The notes under the pieces: generated by a model
What the model was told of the DNA's origin: nothing
The model's input: the letters and a program-made list of their open reading frames with translations, nothing else
The model's database searches: none
Part shown: positions 56,634-64,000 of the stretch, piece after piece
How the letters are laid out: every line of letters starts with the position of its first letter
Position numbering within the stretch: the stretch's first letter is position 1
Source: JBBQSN01 sp963825505
GTDB taxonomy: Bacteria > Actinomycetota > Actinomycetes > Actinomycetales > CAWJMD01
Assembly: GCA_963825505.1 (NCBI GenBank)
Contig: CAWGTL010000024.1
Coordinates: 186,001 to 250,000, forward strand
Direction: 5' to 3'
Length of the DNA stretch: 64,000 nucleotides
Translations under genes and position numbers: made by a program

Positions 56634-59613
56634 TCACCATCCGGTGCCGATCTGGCGGCCGGCGCCGACGGTTCCCTTGCCGGTGCCGGGGTAGAGCCAC
56701 AGCGAGCCGTTGGTGGCACGGGCCAGGACGTCGGGCTTGGTGTCGCCGGTCAGGTCGCCGGGTCCGACCAGGGCGGTGAAGCCGGCCCAGCCGGTGCCGA
56801 TCTGGCGGCCGGCGCCGACGGTTCCCTTGCCGGTGCCGGGGTAGAGCCACAGCGAGCCGTTGGTGGCACGGGCCAGGACGTCGGGCTTGGTGTCGCCGGT
56901 CAGGTCGCCGGGTCCGACCAGGGCGGTGAAGGAGCCCCAGCCGGTGCCGATCTGGCGGCCGGCGCCGACGGTTCCCTTGCCGGTGCCGGGGTAGAGCCAC
57001 AGCGAGCCGTTGGTGGCACGGGCCAGGACGTCGGGCTTGGTGTCGCCGGTCAGGTCGCCGGGTCCGACCAGGGCGGTGAAGGAGCCCCAGCCGGTGCCGA
57101 TCTGGCGGCCGGCGCCGACGGTTCCCTTGCCGGTGCCGGGGTAGAGCCACAGCGAGCCGTTGGTGGCACGGGCCAGGACGTCGGGCTTGGTGTCGCCGGT
57201 CAGGTCGCCGGGTCCGACCAGGGCGGTGAAGGAGCCCCAGCCGGTGCCGATCTTGCGGGCCTTGCCGAACGAGCCGGTCCCGGTGCCCTGGTAGAGCCAG
57301 AGGGCGCCGGCGGCGTCGCGGGCGAGCAGGTCGGCCCTGGCGTCGCCGGTGAGGTCACCTGGCGCCACGAGGGCGGTGAACCCGGGGGCCAGACGCTGGT
57401 AGCAGCGGGAGGCCGTCCACGCGCTGACGTTGCCGGCCACGTCACGGGCTCTGACCTGGACGCAGGTGGTCGAACCGACCGGGACGTCGAGCGTCACCGA
57501 CGTCGAGGTGGTCGCGGACCAGCCGGCCGGGGTGACCCAGTCGCCGAACGCCGCACCGGTGGACGGCGACCGCTGGTAGCGGACGTCGTAGGAGGCGACG
57601 CCGCTCGCGGGCTCGATGGCGCTGCCCGGGTCGGTCGCCGACCAGCCGACCGACATCGACGCCACCTGGCCCGCGGCGGGCGATCCCGTGACAGCACCCA
57701 GCTGAGGTGCCGTCGCGTCCGTGCGGGGAGTCGGCGCCGTCCCGAGCCAGTCGAGCTGGGCGACGCGGACCCCTCGGGGAGCGAGGTACGTCAGGCCGTC
57801 GGACCGGTCGAGCCCGACCGCAGGTGCAGAGCCGGGTCCGTAGCTCCGGACCTCGCGGGACCCCGACAGGTCGACGACCCGGACCAGGGACGGCAGGTCG
57901 CCCGGAGGGGTCGGGGGCTCGGGCCAGGCGAGGAAGCCGTCGCCGAGCACGTGGGGCCTGGTGCAGGGCCAGCCGCTCTGGCACTGAGTGCCGGCCCGGA
58001 CCGTCCAGCTGTCGACGACGCCCGCGAGGTCGACGACCAGGATCCCCCGGAGGTCGTCGTAGCAGCCGAGCGCCGCCCAGCGGCCCACGACGGAGAACGT
58101 CGAGGAGCACGTGCTGCCCGTGGCGACGCTCGTCGTGCTCCCGGAGACCAGGTCGGTCCCGGTGACGAGTCCCGAGGCGCTCAGCGTCCACAGCCAGGTG
58201 CCGTCGATGGCGTAGCGGGTCCCGAGCGGGACCGTTCCCACGCGGGTGCCGGTGCGCACCTCCCTCACCTCTGTCGACGACGGCCCCGCGACCCCGTAGA
58301 GCCTGCCGGTGCGCCCGAGGACGACGCTGTTCGTGGCGTTCTCGTCGCCGGCCAGGACGCGGGAGCCGCCCGGCCAGGTCGCGACGGCGGTCAGGTCCCA
58401 CCCGGTGTAGCCGGTGGTGACGAGGACGTCACCGCTGGCCGCCCGCAGGCTCCTGCTCTGCTGCGAGTCGGGCAGCACGGACCAGGTCGACGCACCAGGC
58501 GTCAACGAGGCGAGCTGCCAGCCTCTCCACTGCGCGGTGACGGCCTCGTCGTTCACCACCAGGCCCGTCGGCTCGGCCGGCGTCTGCGGGAGCACCCACT
58601 CCTCGCGCAGGTCGCCGCCGCCGGCACCGAAGGTGACCACGCGGCCGGAGGGTCGGTCGCGCAGGATCGCGGCGGCACGACCGCCGGCGAGCTGGACGGG
58701 CGGGAGGACCTGACTGAACGGGAGCGCGGTGGCCGCTCCCGTCGTGGGGTCGACGGAGCGGTACCCGTAGACGTCGTCGACCGGGTGGTACGGCTTCAGC
58801 GCGACACCGTCGCCGAGCAGCATGAGATCGGCGTTCGTGGTGTCGACCCGCACCGAGCCCTGCGAGGCGACGTCGTCACGGTCAGCCCAGCGCAGCGTCG
58901 TCCCGAGGTGGTCGATCGACGTCCACCAGATCCGCGTCGCGGTCGCGCCCAGCACGGCGTGCAGCGTGAACCCGCTGGTCACGACCGTGGCGGTCGCGGT
59001 CTCGACGTCGACGACGTAGAGCCGGTCCACCTGCTTCAGCAGGACGACGTCCTGCTCCGGCGCGACCCACATCCCGAGGAACTGGCCGGTGCCGGTCCCG
59101 GCGACCGGCGCCACCGACCCGTCGAACCTCATCACGGCCAGCTGGTGCGTGCTCACGTCGACATCTCGTCGCAGCAGCAGACCCGCGTCCAGAGGACGCA
59201 ACCCGTCCCACCCGGCCGGAGCGGTCAGCCGGTGCTCGGGCGAGCCGTCGACGAGGGACAGCCAGTCGGCGCTCATCGGTGCCGGCGGGCTGACCCGGGC
59301 GGGGGATGACGGAGGTGAGGAAGCGGTCCGACAGGGCCAGCGTCCGCCCCGGCGGGGTGATGTCCGCAGCGACCAGGGTGCCGTCGATCCGGCGCAGGTC
59401 CCGACGGCCCTCCGGGTGCGAGGCGGTCGTCGGGTCGGCCGGCGTGATCACGTGGGTGTTGCTCGCCGTCGTGAGGGACATGGCGACGCCGTCCCCCATG
59501 CGCTGAGGGAGGAGATCGCCCTGATCCAGCGCGGACGACGCGGCTGTCGCGGGCAGCGCGACGACCGGCGAGGCGAGGGCGGCGGCCACGAGGGCGAGGG
59601 CGAGTCGACGCAC
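56634..59613 (-). CDS. Secreted beta-propeller / FG-GAP repeat protein, frameshifted near 59310
   Basis: About 990 aa if the frame is restored. The GTG at 59613 (AGGAG 6 nt upstream) begins a signal peptide MRRLALALVAAALASPVVAL ending ATAAS. The frame then breaks near 59310; one base too many there separates this from the main frame, which starts near SADWLSLVDGSPEH and runs to 56634. The central part is a beta-propeller-like region, then a fibronectin-like segment (SYDVRYQRSPSTGAAFGDW), then five FG-GAP repeats with GDLTGDTKPDVLAR Ca2+-type loops. The last four are nearly identical. It is exported; the ligand is unknown. A downstream ATG at 59276 would lack the signal. Confidence 0.75.
56641..57240 (-). 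repeat. Four tandem 150-bp repeats (FG-GAP units)
   Basis: Units start at 56641, 56791, 56941 and 57091. Copies are identical in nearly every base; the visible differences are at the unit junction 56781-56790. A fifth, diverged unit begins at 57241. Each encodes 50 residues with one GDLTGDTKPD loop. Identity at synonymous sites shows recent duplication or gene conversion. Confidence 0.95.
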
Positions 59614-59684
59614 GAACAGCTCCTGGGACGGTGGTGCGGTGGCACCTCCGCCGCCCCGGCAGCATCGGCAGGTGCCGGCGTCCG

Positions 59685-60629
59685 CTACGTCCGTTCCGGG
59701 TGAGGTTCACCCGAAAGGGTGCTGACGACCGTTCGGACCTGGTCGGGGCCGACCCGGCAGCAGCCACCCACCAGCCGGGCGCCGGCGTCGAGCCACGCGG
59801 GGACGGCGGCGTCGTCCCAGCGGCCTCGGCCGATCCACCGCTGCCTCGCGGCGTCCCAGGTCTCACCGCTGTTGGGGTAGACGACGAGGGGGGTCTCCAG
59901 GACGGACAGCACGGCCAGCGCCGGTGCCACGTCCTGCGGACGCACGCAGTTCACGCCCACCGCGACCAGGCTCGTGAGCCCGGCGAGAGGTGCGACGGCG
60001 TCGGCGAGCGGTTCTCCCCGCCGGGTGGTGGTGCCACCCGGGGCGACGGTGAGCGAGACCCACGCCGGGGCGCCCGAGCGCGCCAGCACGTGCGCCACCG
60101 CCTCCACCTCCGCCGCCCGCGGGACGGTCTCGACCGACACGACGTCGGCCCCGGCCACGAGCAGCGCCTCCACCCGCGGCGCGTGCGCCTCCACCAGGGC
60201 GCCGACGGTGGCGGCCTCGTCCCCGAGGTCGTAGTCGCCGGTGTACTCCGACCCGTCCGCGAGCAGGGCGCCGTAGGCGCCGACCGAGCCGGCCACCCAC
60301 GCGGTGCGCGCCTCGCCCAGCGCGGCCGCCGCCTCGCGAGCCACCTGGACGCTGCGGGCGGCCAGGTCGCCGGCCGTGGCGGGGTCGAGCCCGGCGCCCT
60401 CCAGCGACCGCGCCCCGAGCTGGTAGCTCGCGGTGGTGAGCACCTCGGCGCCGGCGGCGAGGAAGTCGGCGTGGGCCTGCACGAGCCGTCGGCGTCCGGC
60501 CGGGTCGAGCAGCATCCGCGCCGACCAGAGGCCGCCCGACAGGTCGGCGCCGCGTGACTCCAGGTGGGTGGCGAGGCCGCCGTCGAGCACCACGGGGCGG
60601 GACGCGACGGCCTCGGCGAGCGTCGTCAC
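59685..60629 (-). CDS. mmuM: Homocysteine S-methyltransferase
   Basis: 314 aa. VVLDGGLATHLESRG at the start, TASYQ, GVNCVRP (first Zn Cys) and VGGCCRVGP (the Cys pair) are complete, so the zinc site is intact. It transfers a methyl group from S-methylmethionine (or a similar donor) to homocysteine. The GTG at 60629 overlaps the IclR stop by 4 nt, so it is probably under the IclR regulator. Confidence 0.9.
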   Translation of the reverse strand: MTTLAEAVASRPVVLDGGLATHLESRGADLSGGLWSARMLLDPAGRRRLVQAHADFLAAGAEVLTTASYQLGARSLEGAGLDPATAGDLAARSVQVAREAAAALGEARTAWVAGSVGAYGALLADGSEYTGDYDLGDEAATVGALVEAHAPRVEALLVAGADVVSVETVPRAAEVEAVAHVLARSGAPAWVSLTVAPGGTTTRRGEPLADAVAPLAGLTSLVAVGVNCVRPQDVAPALAVLSVLETPLVVYPNSGETWDAARQRWIGRGRWDDAAVPAWLDAGARLVGGCCRVGPDQVRTVVSTLSGEPHPERT

Positions 60630-61378
60630 CGCGTCCGCCCGACCCGGCGGGAGAGCTCGTCCGCCGCCCGGCGCAGCCGGTCGGCCAGGGCGGGCGGCGG
60701 CGGGTCGTCCGTCGGCCACGTGACGGCCAGCCCGGCTACCGGGTGGTCGGTGTGGTCCAGCACCGCGACCGCCATCGACGCGAAACCCGGTGTCACCTCA
60801 CCGTCCTCGCGTGCCACGCCGGCACGGCGGGTGTCCTGCAGGAGCGTCCGCAACGCGGTGAGAGACCGGGGACCGGTGCCGTGACGCTCGACGAACACGG
60901 AGGCGTCCGGGAACAGTGCCCGGACCTGGGCGGCGGGGAGCGCGGCCAGGACGGCGCGGCCGCTCGCGGTCAGCGGCGCCGGGAGCCGGACGCCGACGTC
61001 GGTGACCAGCGGGGGCCTTCCCGGTGCGCGCTCCTCCACCACGTACAGGACCTCACGGCCGTGCAGCACGGCCAGGTGCGCGTTGTGGCCGACCGCGTCG
61101 ACCAGCCGGGCGAGCACCGGACGGGCGAGGCGGGCAAGCGGCGCCTGCCGGGTGTACGCGGTGCCGAGCTCGAAGGCGCTGACTCCGAGCCCGTAGCGGC
61201 GCTCCTCGGGCAGGTGCACCACGAAGCCGGCCCGTCCCATCGCCGCCAGCAGGTGGTAGGTGGTCGAGCGCGGCAGGCCGAGGTCGCGCGCGATGCTCGC
61301 CGCCGGCACGGGACCGGGCTGCGCGGCCAGGTGGCTGAGCACGGCGAGCGTCTGGTCCGCCGCGGGGACGCCGCTCAC
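60626..61378 (-). CDS. IclR-family transcriptional regulator
   Basis: 250 aa. SIARDLGLPRSTTYHLLAAM is the N-terminal helix-turn-helix, and YGLGVSAFELGTAY, APLTASGRAVLAALP and VAVLDHTDHPVAGLAVT form the ligand-binding domain. It lies between the GNAT gene (10 bp upstream) and mmuM (4-nt overlap), all leftward, so it may control methionine salvage. The effector is unknown. Confidence 0.9.
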   Translation of the reverse strand: MSGVPAADQTLAVLSHLAAQPGPVPAASIARDLGLPRSTTYHLLAAMGRAGFVVHLPEERRYGLGVSAFELGTAYTRQAPLARLARPVLARLVDAVGHNAHLAVLHGREVLYVVEERAPGRPPLVTDVGVRLPAPLTASGRAVLAALPAAQVRALFPDASVFVERHGTGPRSLTALRTLLQDTRRAGVAREDGEVTPGFASMAVAVLDHTDHPVAGLAVTWPTDDPPPPALADRLRRAADELSRRVGRTR

Positions 61379-61388
61379 CTGCGCCCGC

Positions 61389-62279
61389 TCACTGGCCGCC
61401 GCCGTGCACGACCCACCCGCGGGCCGCCACCTCGTACCCGAGCCGCCTGTTCACCGCCAGCATCGGCGCGTTGCCCGAGGCGTTGCCAGTCCACGCCTGG
61501 GTGGCGCCGGCGGCCGCCGCACGGACGAGCGCGTCGGACGTGACCGCCAGCGCGAGCCCGCGCCCTCGGGCGTCCGGACGGGTCGCGGTCGTGCCGGACC
61601 AGACCCTGCCGGTGGCGCGGTCGGTGTCGACCATCGTCACCGCCACCAGCTCGTCGCCGTCCCAGCCCGCGGTGCCTGCCGCCGGGTCGTGGTCGGGGTG
61701 CTCCCAGACCTGCGCGCGCCACTGCGGCAGCGGGCGGACGTCGGACAGGCCGCTCGGGTCGTCGGGCGTGGCGAGCACGAGGAGGGCGTGCACCCGCTCG
61801 GGGTCCACGCGGCCGTCGTCCAGCGGGGTGAGGTCGACGCCGGCGACCGGGGCCGGGACCGCGACCCGCGGGTCGGTGCGGGAGAACTGCACCGGCGCGA
61901 ACGGCGCGAACCCCCAGGCGCGGACGGCGGCGATCCCGTCCGGGGAGTCGTCTGCGACGGCCTCGAAGGGCAGCCCGCCGATCACCTCGCGGGCCCACCG
62001 GACCAGCTCGCCCCCGAGCCCGTTGCGGCGGTGCTCGGGTGCGACGACGACGTCGAGCCACGCCCGCTCGCCGACGTCCGTGGCGACGGTGGCAGCGGCG
62101 GCCACCTCGCCGCCGGGCAGCACGCTCACCCGCCAGCGGGACGGGCCGTCCTCGTCCGCCTGCTCCAGATCCCACCGGACCGCGGCCTCGCTGCGCACGA
62201 GGTGGGGGAGCGCCCGCGCCCGCAGCGCGGCGACCGCCGGGGCGTCGTCCGGTTCGGCTGGACGGGTGGTCGCTCGCAC
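61389..62279 (-). CDS. GNAT-family N-acetyltransferase (double domain)
   Basis: 296 aa. Two GNAT modules: the first has LDVVVAPEHRRNGLGGELVRW (acetyl-CoA loop RRNGLG), the second RPDARGRGLALAVTSDALV and NASGNAPMLAVNRRLGYE. TACCGT (reverse strand) ends 6 nt before the GTG at 62279. Related two-domain proteins include mycothiol synthase-like enzymes, but the substrate here cannot be named. Confidence 0.85.
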   Translation of the reverse strand: MRATTRPAEPDDAPAVAALRARALPHLVRSEAAVRWDLEQADEDGPSRWRVSVLPGGEVAAAATVATDVGERAWLDVVVAPEHRRNGLGGELVRWAREVIGGLPFEAVADDSPDGIAAVRAWGFAPFAPVQFSRTDPRVAVPAPVAGVDLTPLDDGRVDPERVHALLVLATPDDPSGLSDVRPLPQWRAQVWEHPDHDPAAGTAGWDGDELVAVTMVDTDRATGRVWSGTTATRPDARGRGLALAVTSDALVRAAAAGATQAWTGNASGNAPMLAVNRRLGYEVAARGWVVHGGGQ

Positions 62280-62376
62280 GCCGTCACGGTAGCCGCGCCC
62301 GGCGGCGGGAGGTCCGACCGACGGGCTACACCCGGACGCCCGCCGTGCCGACGATCCGGGGGAGGAGGAGGTCAGC

Positions 62377-64000
62377 ATGTCGGACGGTCAGGGCTCGTCG
62401 CGGTCCTCGCGCGCCTTCGACACGGGCGTGATGGCCCTGGGCGGTGTCGGCCTGCTCGTCGTCGCCTTCCTCGCCGTCGTCGACTGGGAGCTCGGGGTGA
62501 CCTGGCTCGCGGTGCTCGCCGCGGCGATCGTCCCCGTGCTGACCCGGTTCCACCTCATCGTCACCAGCAACAGCGAGAGCGTCGAGATCAGCTTCGACTC
62601 GGCGGTGCTCGTCTTCCTCCTGGTCTACCTGGACCCGCTCGACGCGATGGTGCTCTGGGTGGTGGCCGGCCCGCTCGCGGCGCTGTCGGTGCGCAAGCGC
62701 TGGCCGATCCGGCTGTTCAACGCGGCGCTCGTCGTCGTCTGCGGCGGGGCGATGGCGGCCGTGCACCAGGTGCTCGGCGGCGGCGCGCCCACCAGCGGCC
62801 GGACGGCGCTCGCGGTCATCGTCGGCTGCGCGGTGTACGTCAGCGTCGACCTCGTCCTGTCCTGGATCGGCGCCTCGCTCGAGACCCGCAAGCCGATCGG
62901 CGAGATGATCTCGGCCAACGAGGTGCTCGTCGCCGTCGGCGTGCTGTTCGGCGTCGCGAGCCTCGGGTACCTCGCCGCCCTGCTGGCCACGACCCAGTCG
63001 CGGTGGCTGCTGGTGCTGGTGCTGATGCCGGTGCTCGCGGTCGTCGTCGCCTCCCGGGCCACCCGCAGCTCGCGCAGCGACCAGCGCCGGCTGCGGGTGC
63101 TGCTCGACTCCGCCCGCCAGCGCCGCGACCTCGACGACGCGCCCCGGATCATCGAGGTGGCGGTGGCGAGCGCCGCGACGCTGCTGGAGACCGACGACGT
63201 CCGGGTCCGTCCCGACGGTCCGGAGAGCGGCGAGATCGGCGCCCTGCTGGACACCGGCGACGGCCGCACCCGCTGGCTGGTGGGGACCCTCAAGACGGAC
63301 CGCGAGCACGCACGAGAGCGCGACCAGCAGGCGCTGGAGGCGCTGGCCGCCGACACCGCCGAGTCCCTCGCCCGCTCGCGGCTGATCCACGAGCTCGAGC
63401 GGCTCGCCGGCACCGACGCGCTCACCGGCCTGGTCAACCGCAGCGTCTTCGCCGAGGAGGTGGGCCGTGCCGTCGCCGAGGGGCCGGTGGTCGGCTGCCC
63501 GCCCGCGGTGATGTACCTCGACCTGGACGCCTTCAAGGCCGTCAACGACCGGTTCGGCCACCACGTCGGCGACCTGCTGGTGTGCGAGGTCGCCGACCAG
63601 CTCCGGGCCTGCGTGCGTCCCTCCGACGTCGTCGCCCGCCTCGGCGGCGACGAGTTCGCCGTCCTCGTCGAGGGACTGGACGACACCGACGCCCTGCTCG
63701 CCCTGGCCCAGCGGATCCTCGACCGGCTCGGTGCCGAGCGCGTGGTCGACGGGCACGCTCTCACCGTGGGTGCCAGCGTCGGCCTCGCGGTCGCGGACGC
63801 CGACACCTCCGCCGACGACCTGCTCCGCAACGCCGACATGGCGATGTACGACGCGAAGAGCCGCCGCCGTCCGGTCCCGGCGCTCTACCGGCCCGTGCTG
63901 CGCGAGCGCAGCCTCGACCGTGCGGAGCTCGAGGCCGACCTGCGACGCGCCCTGGACGGCGACGAGCTGCGGGTGGACTACCAACCGATCCTGCGACTGC
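62377..64000 (+). CDS. Membrane GGDEF-EAL protein, 3'-partial
   Basis: 541 codons to the right edge, without a stop. Residues 15-230 contain about seven transmembrane segments, then a GAF-like region (to about 340). The GGDEF domain has TDALTGLVNRSVF, the active site RLGGDEFAVL and an inhibitory RxxD site (RPSD) five residues before it, so it should make c-di-GMP under product control. The sequence then enters an EAL domain (ELEADLRRAL, then DYQPI) cut by the window end. GGAGGAGGAG precedes the ATG. Confidence 0.9.
   Translation, partial: MSDGQGSSRSSRAFDTGVMALGGVGLLVVAFLAVVDWELGVTWLAVLAAAIVPVLTRFHLIVTSNSESVEISFDSAVLVFLLVYLDPLDAMVLWVVAGPLAALSVRKRWPIRLFNAALVVVCGGAMAAVHQVLGGGAPTSGRTALAVIVGCAVYVSVDLVLSWIGASLETRKPIGEMISANEVLVAVGVLFGVASLGYLAALLATTQSRWLLVLVLMPVLAVVVASRATRSSRSDQRRLRVLLDSARQRRDLDDAPRIIEVAVASAATLLETDDVRVRPDGPESGEIGALLDTGDGRTRWLVGTLKTDREHARERDQQALEALAADTAESLARSRLIHELERLAGTDALTGLVNRSVFAEEVGRAVAEGPVVGCPPAVMYLDLDAFKAVNDRFGHHVGDLLVCEVADQLRACVRPSDVVARLGGDEFAVLVEGLDDTDALLALAQRILDRLGAERVVDGHALTVGASVGLAVADADTSADDLLRNADMAMYDAKSRRRPVPALYRPVLRERSLDRAELEADLRRALDGDELRVDYQPILRL

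Noticed and set aside
56641..57240. Could the regular repeats be a CRISPR array?
   Set aside because: The unit is 150 bp, contiguous without spacers, and encodes protein repeats.
59640..59675. GGCACCT/AGGTGCC hairpin upstream of the FG-GAP gene as a riboswitch
   Set aside because: A 7-bp stem with a 22-nt loop and no conserved motif of any riboswitch class I know; it is more likely a weak terminator of mmuM or chance.

Overview
The window is a GC-rich actinobacterial chromosome segment. Supporting evidence: very high G+C with strong third-position bias, many GTG starts, F420-linked proteins (LLM oxidoreductase, Ddn-type nitroreductase fragment), glucosyl-3-phosphoglycerate synthase, a Rv0338c/EtfD-like Fe-S oxidoreductase, and many apparently leaderless genes with a TANNNT-like -10 box ending 6-7 nt before the start codon. 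I cannot name the genus.

Layout. 1-6228: a large caspase-like/STAND NTPase/TPR protein (cut by the left edge and broken by one frameshift) overlapping a lecithin:cholesterol-acyltransferase-type lipase by 4 nt; this two-gene unit looks like a conflict or programmed-death module and is the most novel-looking locus. 6239-10998: MarR regulator, DHA2 drug exporter and a trehalose-synthase-like GH13 enzyme, all leftward. 11040-15107: sulfurtransferase, nitrilase, then CopC and a CopD-CtaG fusion (copper handling). 15117-25444: methyltransferases, a FAD monooxygenase divergent from a MarR gene, an S9 peptidase, an oxidoreductase, DinB, a thioredoxin-NHL protein, a lipoprotein and a small membrane protein. 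25523-27461: a frameshifted acyl-CoA dehydrogenase with two palindromic operators. 27578-33725: aquaporin, GrpB, SalK-like, PucR, TerC with a structured leader, a BASS transporter, and a small gene behind a perfect LexA box. 33796-37362: DUF2306, an LLM oxidoreductase and a four-gene stress-like run. 37413-39954: pcaF-I-J type genes for the last steps of the beta-ketoadipate pathway. 39970-41196: divergent arsM/arsR with two matching operators. 43098-46349: a sulfide/persulfide detoxification cluster around a CsoR-type operator.

46375-48736: a degenerate 2.3-kb island flanked by 43-bp repeats of the 3' half of tRNA-Gly(CCC); it contains a PadR/HAAS pair and remnants of a transposase, a nitroreductase and a tyrosine integrase. 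48792-53997: a 25-aa micro-ORF coupled to a PGPGW membrane protein, dcd, gpgS, a secreted hydrolase and a kinase-like protein. 53999-56473: EtfD-like Fe-S oxidoreductase, whose upstream palindrome matches those of the acyl-CoA dehydrogenase, its expected electron-transfer client. 56634-59613: a secreted FG-GAP repeat protein with four near-identical 150-bp units and a frameshift. 59685-64000: homocysteine methyltransferase, IclR, GNAT, and a GGDEF-EAL protein cut by the right edge.

Three genes (1-4828, 25523-27407, 56634-59613) are each broken by what looks like a single-base indel, so either the assembly carries indel errors or several genes are decaying.
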